From: Carposina sasakii | Lineage: Eukaryota; Arthropoda; Insecta; Lepidoptera; Carposinidae | Direction: 5' to 3' | Length of the DNA stretch: 64,000 nt | Assembly (NCBI GenBank): GCA_014607495.2 | Contig: CP053160.1 | Span: 1,488,001-1,552,000, forward strand | Made by a program: the position numbers and the translations under genes | Notes under the pieces: model-generated | Told to the model about the DNA's origin: nothing | Databases searched by the model: none | What the model saw: the letters and a program-made list of their open reading frames with translations, nothing else | Shown: positions 31,690 to 45,031 of the stretch, piece after piece | Position numbering within the stretch: the first letter of the stretch is position 1 | How the letters are laid out: the number at the start of each line of letters is the position of its first letter

Positions 31690-34225
31690 TTGAAGCTACG
31701 CGTCTTAAGTATTTAACGCCATTATTTAAGACAGACGCTCACCCCTTACGTAAAAAATGTAGACGGGGTCATGACGTGAAAATATACTGTGTCATTATAA
31801 GTATGTGATTTACTTAAATAAACATGTAGCGTACGTACCTTAAGTATCCAACGCTATTCTCTAAGCAATCAGCTTTCTGACACACGCTTACGTAAAAAAC
31901 GTAGACGGTACCATGACATGTAAATATACTGTGTCATTATAAGTATGTAGTCTACTTATATAAACGTTGTAGCTTACGTATCTAAGTATCCAACGTCGTT
32001 ATGAAAATAGTCAACCTCCTGACATACGCTCACCCCTTACGTAAAAAACGTAGGCGGTACCATGAGATGTAAATATAGTGTGTCATTATAAGTATGTGGT
32101 CTACTTATATAACCGTTGTAGCTTACGTATATAAGTATCCAACGTCGTTATGAAAATAGTCAACCTCCTGACACACGCTCACCCCTTACGTAAAAAACGT
32201 AGACGGTACCATGACATGTAAATATACTGTGTCATTATAAGTATGTAGTCTACTTATATAAACGTTGTAGCTTACGTATCTAAGTATCCAACGTCGTTAT
32301 GAAAATAGTCAACCTCCTGACACACGCTCACCCCATACGTAAAAAACGTAGGCGGTCCCATGCCATGTAAATATACTGTGTCATTATAAGTATGTAGGCT
32401 ACTTATTTAAACGTTGTAGCTTACGTATCTAAGTATCCAACGTCGTTATGAAAATAGTCAACCTTTTGACACACGCTCACCCCTTACGTAAAAAACGTAG
32501 ACGGTACCATGACATATAAATATACTGTGTCATTATAAGTATGTAAATGTAGCTACGTATCTTAAGTATTTAACACCATTATTTAAGAAGTCAACTTACT
32601 CATACACATTCACATTTAAAAAAATGTAAGCGTGTATCAGGAAGTTGACTACTTTCATAATAGCGTTAGATACTTGAGATATGTCGCCATAACGTTTATA
32701 TCAGTAAATCACATACTTGATAATGACACAGTATATTTACATATCATGGTACCGCCTACGTTTTTTACGTAAGGGGTGAGCGTGTGTCAGGAGGTTGACT
32801 ATTTTCATAACGACGTTGGATACTTAGATACGTAAGCTACAGCGTTTATATAAGTAGACTATATACTTATAATGACACAGTATATTTACATGTCATGGTA
32901 CCGCCTACGTTTTTTACGTATGGGATGAGCGTGTGTCAGGAGGTTGACTATTTTCATCACGACGTTAGATACTTAGATACGTAAGCTACAACGTTTATAT
33001 AAGTAGACTACATACTTATAATGACACAGTATATTTACATGTCATGGTATCGCCTACGTTTTTTACGTATGGGATGAGCGTGTGTCGGGAGGTTGACTAT
33101 TTTCATAACGATGTTGGATACTTAGATACGTAAGCTACAACGTTTATATAAGTAGACTACATACTTATAATGACACAGTATATTTACATATCATGGTACC
33201 GCCTACGTTTCTTACGTACGGGATGAGCGTGTGTCAGGAGGTTGACTATTTTCATAACGACGTTGGATACTTAGATACGTAAGCCACAACGTTTATATAA
33301 GTAGACTACATACTTATAATGACACAGTATATTTACATGTCATGGTACCGCCTACGTTTTTTACGTAAGGGGTGAGCGTGTGTCAGGAGGTTGACTATTT
33401 TCATAACGACGTTGGATACTTAGATACGTAAGCTACAGCGTTTATATAAGTAGACTACATACTTATAATGACACAGTATATTTACATATCATGGTACCGC
33501 CTACGTTTTTTACGTATGGGATGAGCGTGTGTCAGGAGGTTGACTATTTTCATAACGACGTTGGATACTTAGATACGTAAGCCACAACGTTTATATAAGT
33601 AGACTACATACTTATAATGACACAGTATATTTACATGTCATGGTACCGCCTACGTTTTTTACGTAAGGGGTGAGCGTGTGTCAGGAGGTTGACTATTTTC
33701 ATAACGACGTTGGATACTTAGATACGTAAGCTACAGCGTTTATATAAGTAGACTACATACTTATAATGACACAGTATATTTACATATCATGGTACCGCCT
33801 ACGTTTTTTACGTAAGGGGTGAGCGTGGGTCAGGAGGTTGACTATTTTCATAACGACGTTGGATACTTAGATACGTAAGCTACAACGTTTATATAAGTAG
33901 ACTACATACTTATAATGACACAGTATATTTACATTTCATGGTACCGCCTACGTTTTTTAAGTAAGGGGTGGGCGTGTGTCAGGAGGTTGACTATTTTCAT
34001 AACGACGTTAGATACTTAGATACGTAAGCTACAACGTTTATATAAGTAGACTACATACTTATAATGACACAGTATATGTACATGTCATGGTACCTACCTT
34101 CTAAGTTTTTTACGTATGAGGTAGGCGTGTGTCAGGAGATTGACTACTTTCATAATGGCGTTGGATACGTAGCCACAATGTTCACATAAGTAGACCACAT
34201 ACTTACAATGACTAGGTAAAGAATA
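31690..34225. repeat. 149-bp satellite in a head-to-head inverted array
   Basis: GTGTCATTATAAG recurs in forward orientation at 31789, 31931, 32080, 32229, 32378 and 32527. Its inverse occurs at 32716, 32866, 33015 and then every 149 bases to 34058, with a last unit at 34202. So about 6 forward units meet 11 inverted units at a centre near 32620. Each unit has two TACGTA sites ('cttacgtatc', 'ccttacgtaaaaaacg'). No coding function; a 68-codon frame at its right edge is incidental. Confidence 0.93.
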
Positions 34226-34852
34226 CGTAATCGGTATACACTTGTAAGTAAGCGCAATTCGAATAGCCATCATGTTTCTATTTTTTATGTATACTATCAT
34301 AGTTCGGAATCATTATGCCCTATACATAATGTACTTAGAAAGAGTGATTATAAGCACCTAAAAATCTTTCATTATACTAAAACATCTGGTACATTAAGTA
34401 AGTATCCAGGAACGTTATGTCACTAGACAGAGTCGGTATAACGATTTCGCTCTAAATATTGACGTGATACGTTCTGAAATATACAGAATTCTGACATAAT
34501 GTTTCTAAATACTTATATTACTTACGCTGAAGTCGTATTTAACGGTACAGTGTACGTATAATGTTGGGGTTTACTTAAACTAAATATGTGGCACCATTAA
34601 CGGCATACGTATTTTGTAAGGGTTCCGGATCCTTAAAATCCAGATGTGACATACTTAATAACGATGCAGTACCCAGATACGTAGCTCGGAGGCATTATCC
34701 TTACAGAGCACGCTGTCGCATACTGCTTCGACAGTATGCCGTTTCTTTGTAAGTATGGCTCTTACATTTTACGTTTGAAATATACGTGGTAAGTAGCTTG
34801 CTGCAATACCATTACAATTTTGGTCTCCGTAAGTAACAAATTTTTCTCAGTG
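34226..34852. repeat. Right subterminal region and end of the CACTA element
   Basis: Short words such as 'acatactt', 'tacgta' and 'cttac' are frequent but no regular period remains. The end 34838-34852 is the inverted copy of the left CACTGAGAAAAATTT terminus. Confidence 0.6.
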
Positions 34853-34854
34853 TA

Positions 34855-36320
34855 TTTTATCACTATTCCACTTTCAGACTTATTAGCTTAGAAAAGTCCA
34901 AGAACCATCAGCATCGAGTGCCTAAGTACAGTCTTGTGCTCATGCGGGGCTTCACATATCTCGTCCGCGTAAACTTTACAATTCCTATTTTTTCCCATCG
35001 TTTCGATGGGAAAACCAGTTCTCCCCTACACTCTTCAAGGAAATAATCCGAATAGTTTCGGATTGCGTTGTTTTCACTCAAGCAGTCAATAATGGAAGAG
35101 TTTCAATAAATTGACAGAATAAAACACAAATTTTGTAGTAATTTAATCCCTTTCCTGAAAATAATGATAATGTAATAACTATTCTAACTGCAAAGATATA
35201 AAAATATAAGCAATGAAATGTTTGTTTCGGTCACGGTTCGGCTAATTGAACAAATGGCGCATTAATTTGGATTGGTCCTGCTCCTTTAGTAAATTAATTT
35301 GTTCCACTTTTTATTGTGCCAATATCAATCTAACGGACTGCTCCCATGGCCTTTTGGAATAAACGATATTACACTGCACGTTGTGAAATGGTCGAGGGAT
35401 TTATTGGTTCGTTTTCGATTTAGAAATACAAACTAGCAACATGCTTTTACAAGCTTTTAGACAATTTTTATGAGAATCCGAGATTATTTTTCATACATAG
35501 GACATTTTTCAACTACCTACATATGAAATTACATTCATACAACTAGAAGACTTTGTCATTTACAACGATAGTCATGCCGTGAGAATAATCCTTGAATAGT
35601 GTACAGATAAACACTTGGTTCAATGTTTTTATTTGTAGTCTTTGAACTTTACAAACTAAAAATTGTATTTTGATACAAAATACAAGTATGTTTATTTTAT
35701 ACATATTCTAAACTTTCAATGATTTATGTTGGGTTGTATATCTTAACCAAGTTTGAGCAGCATGTAATATCTGGTTTTTTTCAGCGTTGTAGAAAATAAA
35801 ACCTAATTTTGGCGACATGTAACGCTAAACGTGGCTATAGGACGTCCTTCGTAATCCTGCACTTCTGGGTACCCTATTTCGAGAAAACAATGGACTGTCT
35901 GTACGTGTACAATGTATGTAAGTAAAATTAAGCGCCGGCAATCAAACTGACTTTACAGATCAAGCAAAGAGAACATAAACGTAACTAACGATTGTCTCCT
36001 GCATTCGTTCACACGTGTCGTAATAATAAAATCGCCTGCATTTACCGCAAGATCAGCACCAGCATACATTGACCCGTCGCTGAGATGGTAAACACGGGGA
36101 GCGCCATAATCAGGGGTCAGTGTATAGTGGGCGCGGCGTAATGACCGTCATTAGCCGGCCTTGGCTGTGCCGCGGTGTCGTCTTCAGGTACGGTGGGATG
36201 TGTTATAGCAATTTGTTTACAACTGCATGAGAAATAACATGCTTGTTATATAAGAAAAGAGCTGTAGGCACATACATACTTCGTTTTTCCTGCAATCCAC
36301 GAGTTAGTAGGTACATAATA
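34855..36320. other. Intron sequence without gene
   Basis: This lies between the CACTA element and the CR1-like element in the intron after the Ig domain. I see no exon, repeat or RNA gene that I can support. Confidence 0.4.
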
Positions 36321-36322
36321 AA

Positions 36323-37955
36323 TTGCACATGTTCGAGACTGAGGTCCGTAATATCGATTTAAACGATATGTTAATGTGCAAGATAATATTAGGGGATTAC
36401 AATGAACTCTGTCTGTTGAAAGTCACCGACGACATTCGTCAGGCTATGGACAACTCTGTTGAAGCTACAATCCTGACTCTGTTGGATTTTAGCAGTGCAT
36501 TTAACTGTGTCGACTTTGACATTTTACTGGGCACTCTTGGCTCTCTCAACGTATCTCCTCAGGTAATAACGTGGTTCGATTCTTATCTTAAGGGCCGGTT
36601 GCAGTGTATACGCTCGGACGAGATGGCATCTGACTGGTGCGAGCTTACTGCAGGTGTGCCTCAGGGTGGCGTACTCTCGCCTCTCCTGTTTTCTATCTTC
36701 ATCAATTCTGTAGCTGATGTGGTGTCATCCAGTTTCCATCTCTATGCAGATGATCTGCAGTTATATCATCACTTTGATATTGTAGATCTTGATTCGGCCA
36801 CTGCTCTGATGAACCAAGACTTGGAAAAACTTTATAACTGGGCACAGTCATTTGGTCTTGTTGTCAATCCCAGTAAATCCCAGGCAATGATTATAGCCAG
36901 TAGGCACCTGCATGGCTTATTAGGTCAGTCCGTCATACCGCAACTATACTATAATGGGACTGCTATTCATTATACGGACAAAGCTAAAAATCTTGGGGTT
37001 ATCTTTGACAATAATCTCTCCTGGTCATTTCAGGTCAACGAGGTAAGTAGGAAGGTGCATTCTGCTTTTCATGCTCTTAAACGACTTCAGAACTTTCTCC
37101 CCTTCAAAACAAAAATCTCTCTGACCCAATCACTTCTTCTTCCCTTGCTAGACTATGCTGATGTTTGCTATCTTGATGCCAATGAGGAGCTGCTCAATAA
37201 ACTGGAACGACTCCAGAATCTGGGTATCCGTTACATATATGGTTTACGCAAATATGATCACGTTTCTCAATTTCGTAAAGAGCTAAGATGGCTCCCAATC
37301 AGACTTCGCCGGAATGCGCACATTTTAACTCTTTTATTTAAAATTCTTTATGATCAATCCTCTCCCCTGTATTTACGTGAAAGATTTGAGTATCTCTTCT
37401 CAAGAGACCATCCTTTGAGGTCTAATACAGCTTCCTTACTAAAAACTCCTCGTCACAATTCAGTTGCTTTTAACTTCTCTTTCACTGTCTATGCGGTAAA
37501 GCTATGGAACTCACTGCCTCACTCTGTGAGAGACTGTCCATCAGTTGATGTTTTTAGGAAAAGATTGAAGGTCCATTATTTATCTCTCCCATCTTCTTGA
37601 TAAATAAATAAATAAAATAAAAATAATTACATTTGATGTTATTTTTATCCTTTAGTTTGTATACTATTTATCTATGCTTATCTATGTTTATGCGTTTTAT
37701 TTAGGTATTTATGTTTATGTAGTCTATTTAGATGTTTTTGTTTATTTTAGGTTTATGTCTTTTCTTTTATTTAATTATTTAGTTTATTGGTCTGTTTGTG
37801 TGCACACATACCTACCTCTTATGTTAATTTCTCTTTCACGGTTGGTTTGCTGGAAGAAATCTCTTTTAGAGATAAGCACGCCTTTGTACATTTTCTTTGT
37901 CATAAACTTTATTTGTGAAAACTTTACTGTGTACAATAAAGCATAATAATAATAA
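36323..37955 (+). mobile_element. 5'-truncated CR1-group non-LTR retrotransposon
   Basis: An uninterrupted 425-codon frame (36323-37600) carries a reverse transcriptase from just before the first catalytic block: LLDFSSAFN, then GVPQGGVLSPLLF and the catalytic YADD at 36743-36754. The C-terminus (DYADVCY, LWNSLPHSVRDCP) matches CR1/L2-type proteins. The endonuclease and N-terminal RT are absent. A 3' UTR of about 350 bases ends in (ATA)4-5, a typical 3' tail of this group. The lack of stops suggests a fairly recent insertion. It lies antisense to the Ig/FN3 gene. Confidence 0.88.
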
Positions 37956-38006
37956 TAACTCTTCAGCAGGATTTATTCCATAGTGAAAGCGAGAGGCGGT
38001 CTAGAC

Positions 38007-38186
38007 CAACGGTTCCCGAAAGGTGGTCCGCAGAACCCTGGGGTTCCGTGAAAGGGCCGCAAGGGTTCCGTAAAAAATATTATCACACATTCCGTGACCA
38101 ACGTTGTTCGCGCGCACCGAAGTAGTTATCAAAGTAGGGTTCCGTTAGGAAAAGTATTCTTGGCAAAAAAAAATTGGGAACCCCTG
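38007..38186. mobile_element. hAT-type MITE, CAGGGGTTCCC family
   Basis: It begins CAACGGTTCCCGAAA and ends with the inverse of CAGGGGTTCCCAA. Flanks GTCTAGAC and CTCTAGAC agree at 7 of 8 bases, an 8-bp target duplication as expected of hAT elements. No coding capacity. Confidence 0.82.
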
Positions 38187-38435
38187 CTCTAGACAGCTAC
38201 GAGTAATAGCGGCGTCTCTTTTTAAGAGTTCATAGTAACCAGAAAGTGTCTGAAATATGTAGATCGATTCAAACCCCCCCTGGGGTTGACACATCCTTAC
38301 GTTACCATCCACTAGTCACATTGTACCGAAATATCAATTGAACAATGGAATCAATCTCCCGTTTAATTTCGGAATGCAGTTACAGTATGATCATGTTGAG
38401 ATATTGTCCTAAAGTGAGGGTATTTTTGCACTTAC

Positions 38436-38547
38436 TTCTGACAACGAGCTTGAGCCGGTCCACGAAGGCGGTCTCATTCTCAACACCACACTCGTACTGC
38501 CCCGCGTCTTCTGGAGTCACGCGGGTGAGAAGCAAGCTACCGTCCGA
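38436..38547 (-). CDS. Ig/FN3 membrane protein, exon 2 (Ig, second half)
   Basis: The exon is bounded by acceptor TTTCCAG (38548 onward) and donor AGTAAGT (38430-38436). It encodes SDGSLLLTRVTPEDAGQYEC, the classic D-x-G-x-Y-x-C of an Ig domain, then VENETAFVDRLKLVVR, the final strand. It starts in phase 0 after exon 1 and leaves one base for exon 3. Confidence 0.88.
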
Positions 38548-38599
38548 CTGGAAAGATCATAGAAAACAATTTTTCAACGAATCTTTATACTAAGCATAA

Positions 38600-41500
38600 G
38601 TCATAAGTGTTATAAAACGCGGGGTTTTGTTAGCAAGAAAACTGCTTGCTTTGATGAGGCATTACGTTACTATTCTGAAGATTTACAACTGGGAATCGTC
38701 GACTAATCTCCGCTAACTCTCGTAACTGACAACTTAGGTGGTAGGCGCAATCCGTTAGCGCTTCGATACAAATTCAATAGCTGCAATACACAGTCAACTA
38801 GAAGTAGAAAAAGCCCATTTCCTCGAGACCAGAGGGTCATGTGACCCTATTTCAGCAAATAGGTAATGTAAGGTAAACTAGTCTGACCACAGGCCGATCT
38901 CAAACTCCCATTTAATCATTATAATAAAGGACAATTAACATCGAGGTTATCGCGCTCTATTATGCATTAATAACCGGTCAGTTGTCACTAATCGTGAATA
39001 TTTAAAATCGCCAGCTTCGGTAAAATATGATGTTTTAAATATTCATACGTGTTGGTTGGTTAATATTAATAAAGCATAATGTGGTTTAATGGATGAGAAT
39101 TATATCTCATTAGGAAAGTGCATAGATTCACATCGAGTCACAATTCTTCTACAGAAGACTATTTAGGCAACATTCATAGGTCCATAAAAAAACAAGATCC
39201 TCGTTTAGTTGCGTAAATACTAAATGAATCCGCTGATCGGAATCTGTAACGGCCGGCTTTTTAGGACATAGATTTATCATACATATTACCAAGGAGAAGA
39301 TTGGCAAGAAGTGAAAATGACAGACCAGTCAGCAGTTAAGCTAATTTTAAGCCACAAGCCGGTACACGATATCCAATTTCATACAGTTGATCAGTTGTGA
39401 TGAAAAATGGTCCCATTTACGCCGACAAGTAAAATTTACGATCGAAGGTGGAAACAATAACCACGTCGCGTCCAACCCGCATACTGGACAGAGTGGTATT
39501 ACACGAAGTCTTGCTTTCCAGGATATTGCATTAATAAATCTTATAGGAAACAGGAACAAAAAACCAACTTCATTAAAACTCAACGTTTTTCCAAAGGTAT
39601 ACGAGGATAACTTCAAACTCTTCTGGGTTGGATGGTGGAAAAGCGATTAATGGGTTTCTCCAATTTCAGAAAATCATAGCCCCACAAGTAAAAAACTCCC
39701 ACACACCTTGAATAGTTAAAATTGATTAAATAGTGCAATCAACACCAATGATCGATAACAAACAATGAATTACTTAAATGTGTATTCGACCACGGACGGA
39801 GACATTAATTTAAACGTTTTGCACTTTTTCAGTCAGCTGCCCACAATATCAATTTCATAAAGACTAACAGAAACTCCAAAATACCGATTCAGTCCGGCCG
39901 AATTCAAGCCGACTGTGGATTGCATTTCAATCAAATTGAGTTGAATCCTTCATAGATTTCGGTCCCGAAGTGTTATCCAAAGTAGCTGTAGTTAGGTACT
40001 TTTAGAAAGGGAATGATATTAATACTACGTGTATTATGAATGCTTGGCTGTTACCTTTTCACGGGAAAACGGCTAAGCACATTCGCGAAATGTTTAATAC
40101 CGCGGGACTAATTATATTCCTGTAATCTACATGTATATATTCGCGAACATCTAGTGGTGATTACACCATGGTCACAGAGCGTGGACTATTCTATCCAATA
40201 AACCTTTTAACGAGCAAGTAATCCGTCGCTTAATTAGGTTCCAGAGTTCTATCCCAGCTTCGAATCCGATTTCCCTCAGTCGGTCGAAGCGTCGCGCCGC
40301 CATAACTCTTACTGCGGTGAGACTAGGAATATATATTAGAAACTTAAGAGCTAAATACCTATACTGTTCGAAATTGCCATTACTGCTTAGTTCGTCAGAT
40401 ATGGTTTGGTGTTTTTGTATTTCACCAATAGGTACTGAAATCCACGAGACATAATGACCTTCGATCCATGTCAATTAATTTCACCGTTTAGATAGCCAAC
40501 TAGAAGACCATCACTAAAGTGAGGAATTCACCAGTAACTTTACTCTGATAATCTTGTTACGCGTTTGTGGGAATTCTCTTTACTAATCAGCTACTAAGCG
40601 GCAACCACTTGATTGGTACTTAAGCGTACTATGACTCAAAATACTTAAAAAATATAATACAGTTTAGCTGACTAACTATTTCAAGTAATACTAAGCTACC
40701 TGATCTAACAACAGGTCCTTCGACTCGCCAGCAACATCTTACAATGACTTCCGCTTTTTCCGCTCCCAATGATGATATTCACGTGTTTTCTCATATTTAT
40801 AAACATTCATTAATTTACATTCATCCAATCTCTGCACACTAACTGGATTACAGTTAAGCTCTCCGTAATCTCGTATTAAAAGGGATTTACTTTGCGTGTT
40901 TCTAATGCTCTTACAATTTCTCCAGAGATAAGACGGTATTTATCAAGCGTAATATATTTTCAGAGTGAAGCCTTCGAACGTGATGTTATTAGTATAAAAC
41001 GCGGCCTTTGCTTACTTAAGACAATTTATAGAGAAATCCACGTTTTGATTAATAGGTTTTATCAAAAGGTGAATCTGTTTTCAAGCGCTTTTATTAAAGA
41101 CATATTATTTTCTATGATCAGCTGAAGGGATTAGATGTAAATTTTGATTATAGAATACAGAAGAATAAGAAAATGTGGTACTCGTACTGAATGCTTGTAT
41201 GAACAAACAAATAGGTTGCCCGCGACATCCATTTAGGCGATTATCACACTGCCGCGCACCATGCAGCGTAGCGCTTGAATGCGTTTTCTAACGTTGCTTG
41301 TAAGTATCTCCGTTTGTATAGAAAACACGCACAGTCCAACACACAGAAAATGCATCCACGCGCGTTCATGCAGATCACGCCTAGGTCCGTCGACATGCAA
41401 CACGCAGCGTGGTGCGCGTGGCAGTGTGTTTATCGCCGTAATGAGATGATTTCTACGATCATCTTTATCTCCCTCTCTCTTTGAAAAGTAGAGCCGGGCA

Positions 41501-44500
41501 TAAGGAGCTTTGACATGTAATGGTCCTCATAACGCTTCTACTGGTTACTTGCGCTATGACAGCAGAAGTAAAATAAAATGATATTCCACTTGTTAAATAT
41601 GGCTCAGAAGTTCGAACTTTTCGTTTAAAACTTTTCCAAGTAATTTATGTCCGTAATAAAAATGGGAATGAATAAAATTGTAATATGCATTTCGTGCTGG
41701 TAAGTACGTCGATCATGCTTTTTAATTTCAATTTAGACGTCCGTAAATAGAACATGCATGCGAGCCTTCCATAAAAGGACCTGCTAACGACTTGCTCGAG
41801 TGCAAGTCGTCTTAACTGCAGCATATTTGTGAACCCAAAGAAGACCTTACACCCGCAGCTCTAGAGCCGAACATTGTACGTTTTAACTGGGGGTGTGTTA
41901 ATGGGAAGTGTTGGGTATATACCTTGGATTAGTTCAAATGGAGGGAAACCCCGGCGACATGTACAGGCCTTACATAAATAAATGGTGGACGATTGTGAGG
42001 AAGTAGGACAAGCTTTGTGCAGTCCAGGCTTTCAACTTAACACACTTTCATCCCTTGCTGGCTTTTGGACTAAAGCTAATACTTAACTAGGTGAATTTTT
42101 CTAATTATGTGGCAATTATTTTCTACATATCTCCTAAACTTTACCTCTGCATTTGCATATAGACATTTGACAGCAAATTGTTTGGAATATCTGTTAAAAT
42201 TAGACGATGTTTAGCTTGAAATGTTTTTTTTTTTTATATTGCACCGTTAAGATTCATGATGTTTAAATGTGAAAAATAATAGCATTCCCATAAAAAGTCC
42301 GATATCGTGGTCAGATAGTTGAACATTTTCTTGGAACCCTGCCCAGAGTAGCCTAGATAGACCTCTGATATTTTTTTGATTCGTGCGGAACACTGCTAGG
42401 CTAGTTATTCTTCATGATTAGTTACTTTAAAGATAGGTAGGTAAGTAGGTTCTGCTAAGGGTAACCTATACATGGCATTTTAAAGGGTATGGGGTCGGTG
42501 GCTGACCTAAGTTAAAATGCCACATTATAAGCAAATCCTATTTATTCAAAAGATGCCGAAAGGTACCAGTTCGCAGGGCAGCCATTTCTCTTGTCGCCCC
42601 ATCGCAATAACTCAGACAAATCTGACAAATATTCTATTGCTCATGACACCGCAATCGGCTAAAACGTTTCATTGCATAAAAATGTTATTTTAATGAAATC
42701 ATTTGCATTATCTATACTAGAGATAGCCTGCTGCTCCGATCGTATATTTAGTACAATTTCATAAAAGTACCTATCGTGTTTTGGTATAGGTTTATCCAAG
42801 AAATAAAGGTCTGGCTTTCCGACACATTTGACGTCACTATCATCATCATTTTGTGCTACAAACTGTCAAACAAGATGAGACCCACATAGGCTATTATAAT
42901 CGTGACACGTATTTTGCTTCTGATTCCTCTAAGTCTAGTAGTTTCTAACCTTCTGACAAATACCCCGATGACCCTTTCGCAGATAGAAACTATTATGCAC
43001 CATATTATAAGCAAGCAGTTATCCGCATTATCGTTTTCTTCAGGTGATAAGATGATCAGAGAGCCTAAGGTATCCCAAATAATAAACATAATTATTTTCC
43101 AATAACCATGAATCTTCATGGAACTCGTGTTAAGACTAACAAAGAAACTCGTAACAAAAGAATCGTACACCAGGACATACAGACAAATGACAGACAGCTA
43201 TTCGTATTATATTAATCAAATTAAAGGGGGATGTACTCATAAAAACGTATACGGACGCATTACAATAGGGTTGGTTGGGTAAATAAGGCTGGGGACACAC
43301 ACAACTGACGACGACGACCGCTGTAAAAGCTTCACACTCGCACATAAAACACGTGACGTAATGCAATTAACGCACCCATTTGAATATAAGTGACAGGCGT
43401 TTGTGTTAATGTTTTGTGCATGTTGCTGCTTGGTAAAACTTTTTTTCTAACTAGATTCCTCGTGTAATGGTAGCGACACTACAATCAGTGCAGAATGAAA
43501 AGAAAACTATGCAATAATTGGGTAGGTATAGCCACAGATATGGTTTAGCTAAGTGCCTAATACCTGTTCATGATGAAATAAATTTAGTGGTATGGGCATG
43601 AGGCCAAGACTATGATCGAACCTACTACATACGTCGTTTCCCCCCGTCCAACGACGTATGTACTTTATTTTTTATCTCGGGAAAATACTTCATACTTGTT
43701 GTGCATTTCACGTCGACGGAGTTTAAAGTCCAATGGAAGTTATCCAGTACATTCATATACAGTAAATGCATGAGTCAGCTAGAAGTAGGGGAATGACTCG
43801 ACACATCCCCACCCTCTCACGTTACAACCACTAGCGCACCCTTAGGCTTGGTCACCGTGCGACAAATCTCGTGTTTCATTTTACGAACTAGGCAAATCGA
43901 TTTCTATGGCCCGACAACTTTCAAATACCTTTTAGACACGCTTGAAAAGGCTATTTTATTGTATTACGCAATATAACACAGAATATAACAATTATCAAAG
44001 AAGACAGGAGTTTACCATGAACTCTAAAGCAGGACTGACATAGGTATAGCGCTGCTATAGGTAGTGTAGAGCGACATCTCGTTGTCACGATGCAAACGGA
44101 AATAAATTTCATAGTAACCCCCTAATGTACTACAAAACAAGTTAGTAAAGTTAGGTTGGGTAGGTTGGTACGAGTATGCAAGAAATTGACTACATTTAAA
44201 GCTCCGAAAATACAACTTTTCAGGCACCTACCATATCAGACAAAAAGTGATCTGAAGTTGGAGGGAAGATCTAGGAACAAAATTTTTTAGTTTCATATTT
44301 AAAGAGACTTAGTTTGACGACACCATAGGCATAGGCCACAGATTCACTTGCTACAGAGATATATAATCCAAAATAGTACTCGTACCTACAGATATTACAG
44401 AGCTTACTACGCGCAATATGAAACATTCCTAATTTCACCGTGAGTTGCTTTTCAGAACCAGTGATTCATGTCCCGGGGAGAAAGTTCCTAGACGAATATG

Positions 44501-44655
44501 TCTCACCGAGGAACTTTACAATAAGCGCTTTTATATCAATGATAGGTACAAGTTACATAATAAATATCAGACAATACGGATAACTTATATGTGAACTTAT
44601 TGACTTGCGGGTTACATTAATTAGGCAGGGGAGGATACATAAGTGATTCATTTAT
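38600..44655. other. Long intron stretch without recognisable gene
   Basis: This 6 kb lies in the 14.9-kb intron that splits the Ig domain. The open frames here are short, lack domain features and overlap on both strands. A small palindrome, 'tggcattttaa...ttaaaatgcca', lies at 42473-42530. Nothing else can be supported. Confidence 0.45.
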
Positions 44656-44657
44656 GG

Positions 44658-44805
44658 ACGACAGCTGTTGCCCGCGACGGTGGTGGTTCGTGTTAGAGTA
44701 CAGAATGTAGCCTATATCCTTCTCCGTACTCCAAACTATACGTATGAAAAATTTCAACAAGATTGCTTGAGTAAAAGCGTAAAGAGGTAACAAACAAACA
44801 AATTA
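44658..44805 (-). repeat. Fragment of Helitron/RTE-like interspersed repeat
   Basis: The stretch 'cagctgttgcccgcgacgg' to 'gtaacaaacaaacaaa' contains 'tgtagcctatatccttctc', as in 6043-6204. The GC-rich end, conserved 'gtagcctat' and the final CAAA repeats fit the 3' region of a common lepidopteran repeat. Confidence 0.5.
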
Positions 44806-45031
44806 GTTAGGATTGGTAGTTAGCTCGAAGTTTGTTAGAAGCTTCAGTTACTTCATTGTTTTATTTAGCATGAAACATGATAGGATTGAAAATGAGATGA
44901 GCGAATGAATGTGCTTTTGACAGCTCTACGGTTTTGTATTATCTATGGTTTTTATGATATGAACATAGAGTTCGACAGGTGAACAGCGGATGAATTTATA
45001 TACGTACGTACGTAGGTACGTACATGTAGAA

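Larger units (their letters stand above)
17669..34852 (-). mobile_element. 17.2-kb CACTA (EnSpm) transposon with two intact genes and satellite subtermini
   Basis: The left end reads CACTGAGAAAAATTT (17669-17683) and the right end reads inward the identical 15 bases (34838-34852), flanked by TA on both sides. CACTG ends fit the CACTA/EnSpm superfamily, which is the class of the encoded transposase (19926-22400). Further cargo is a SAM-domain gene (22403-26327), a 43-bp satellite near the left end and an inverted 149-bp array near the right end. Several younger insertions lie between 25690 and 30910. The whole element sits in the intron between Ig and FN3 exons 2 and 3, both genes in the host gene's orientation. 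The 2-bp duplication is weak evidence by itself, but the perfect ends bracketing a matching transposase are strong. Confidence 0.85.

Noticed and set aside
41275..41484. A 69-codon plus-strand frame
   Set aside because: No domain, no splice context, and it lies in an intron antisense to the host gene.
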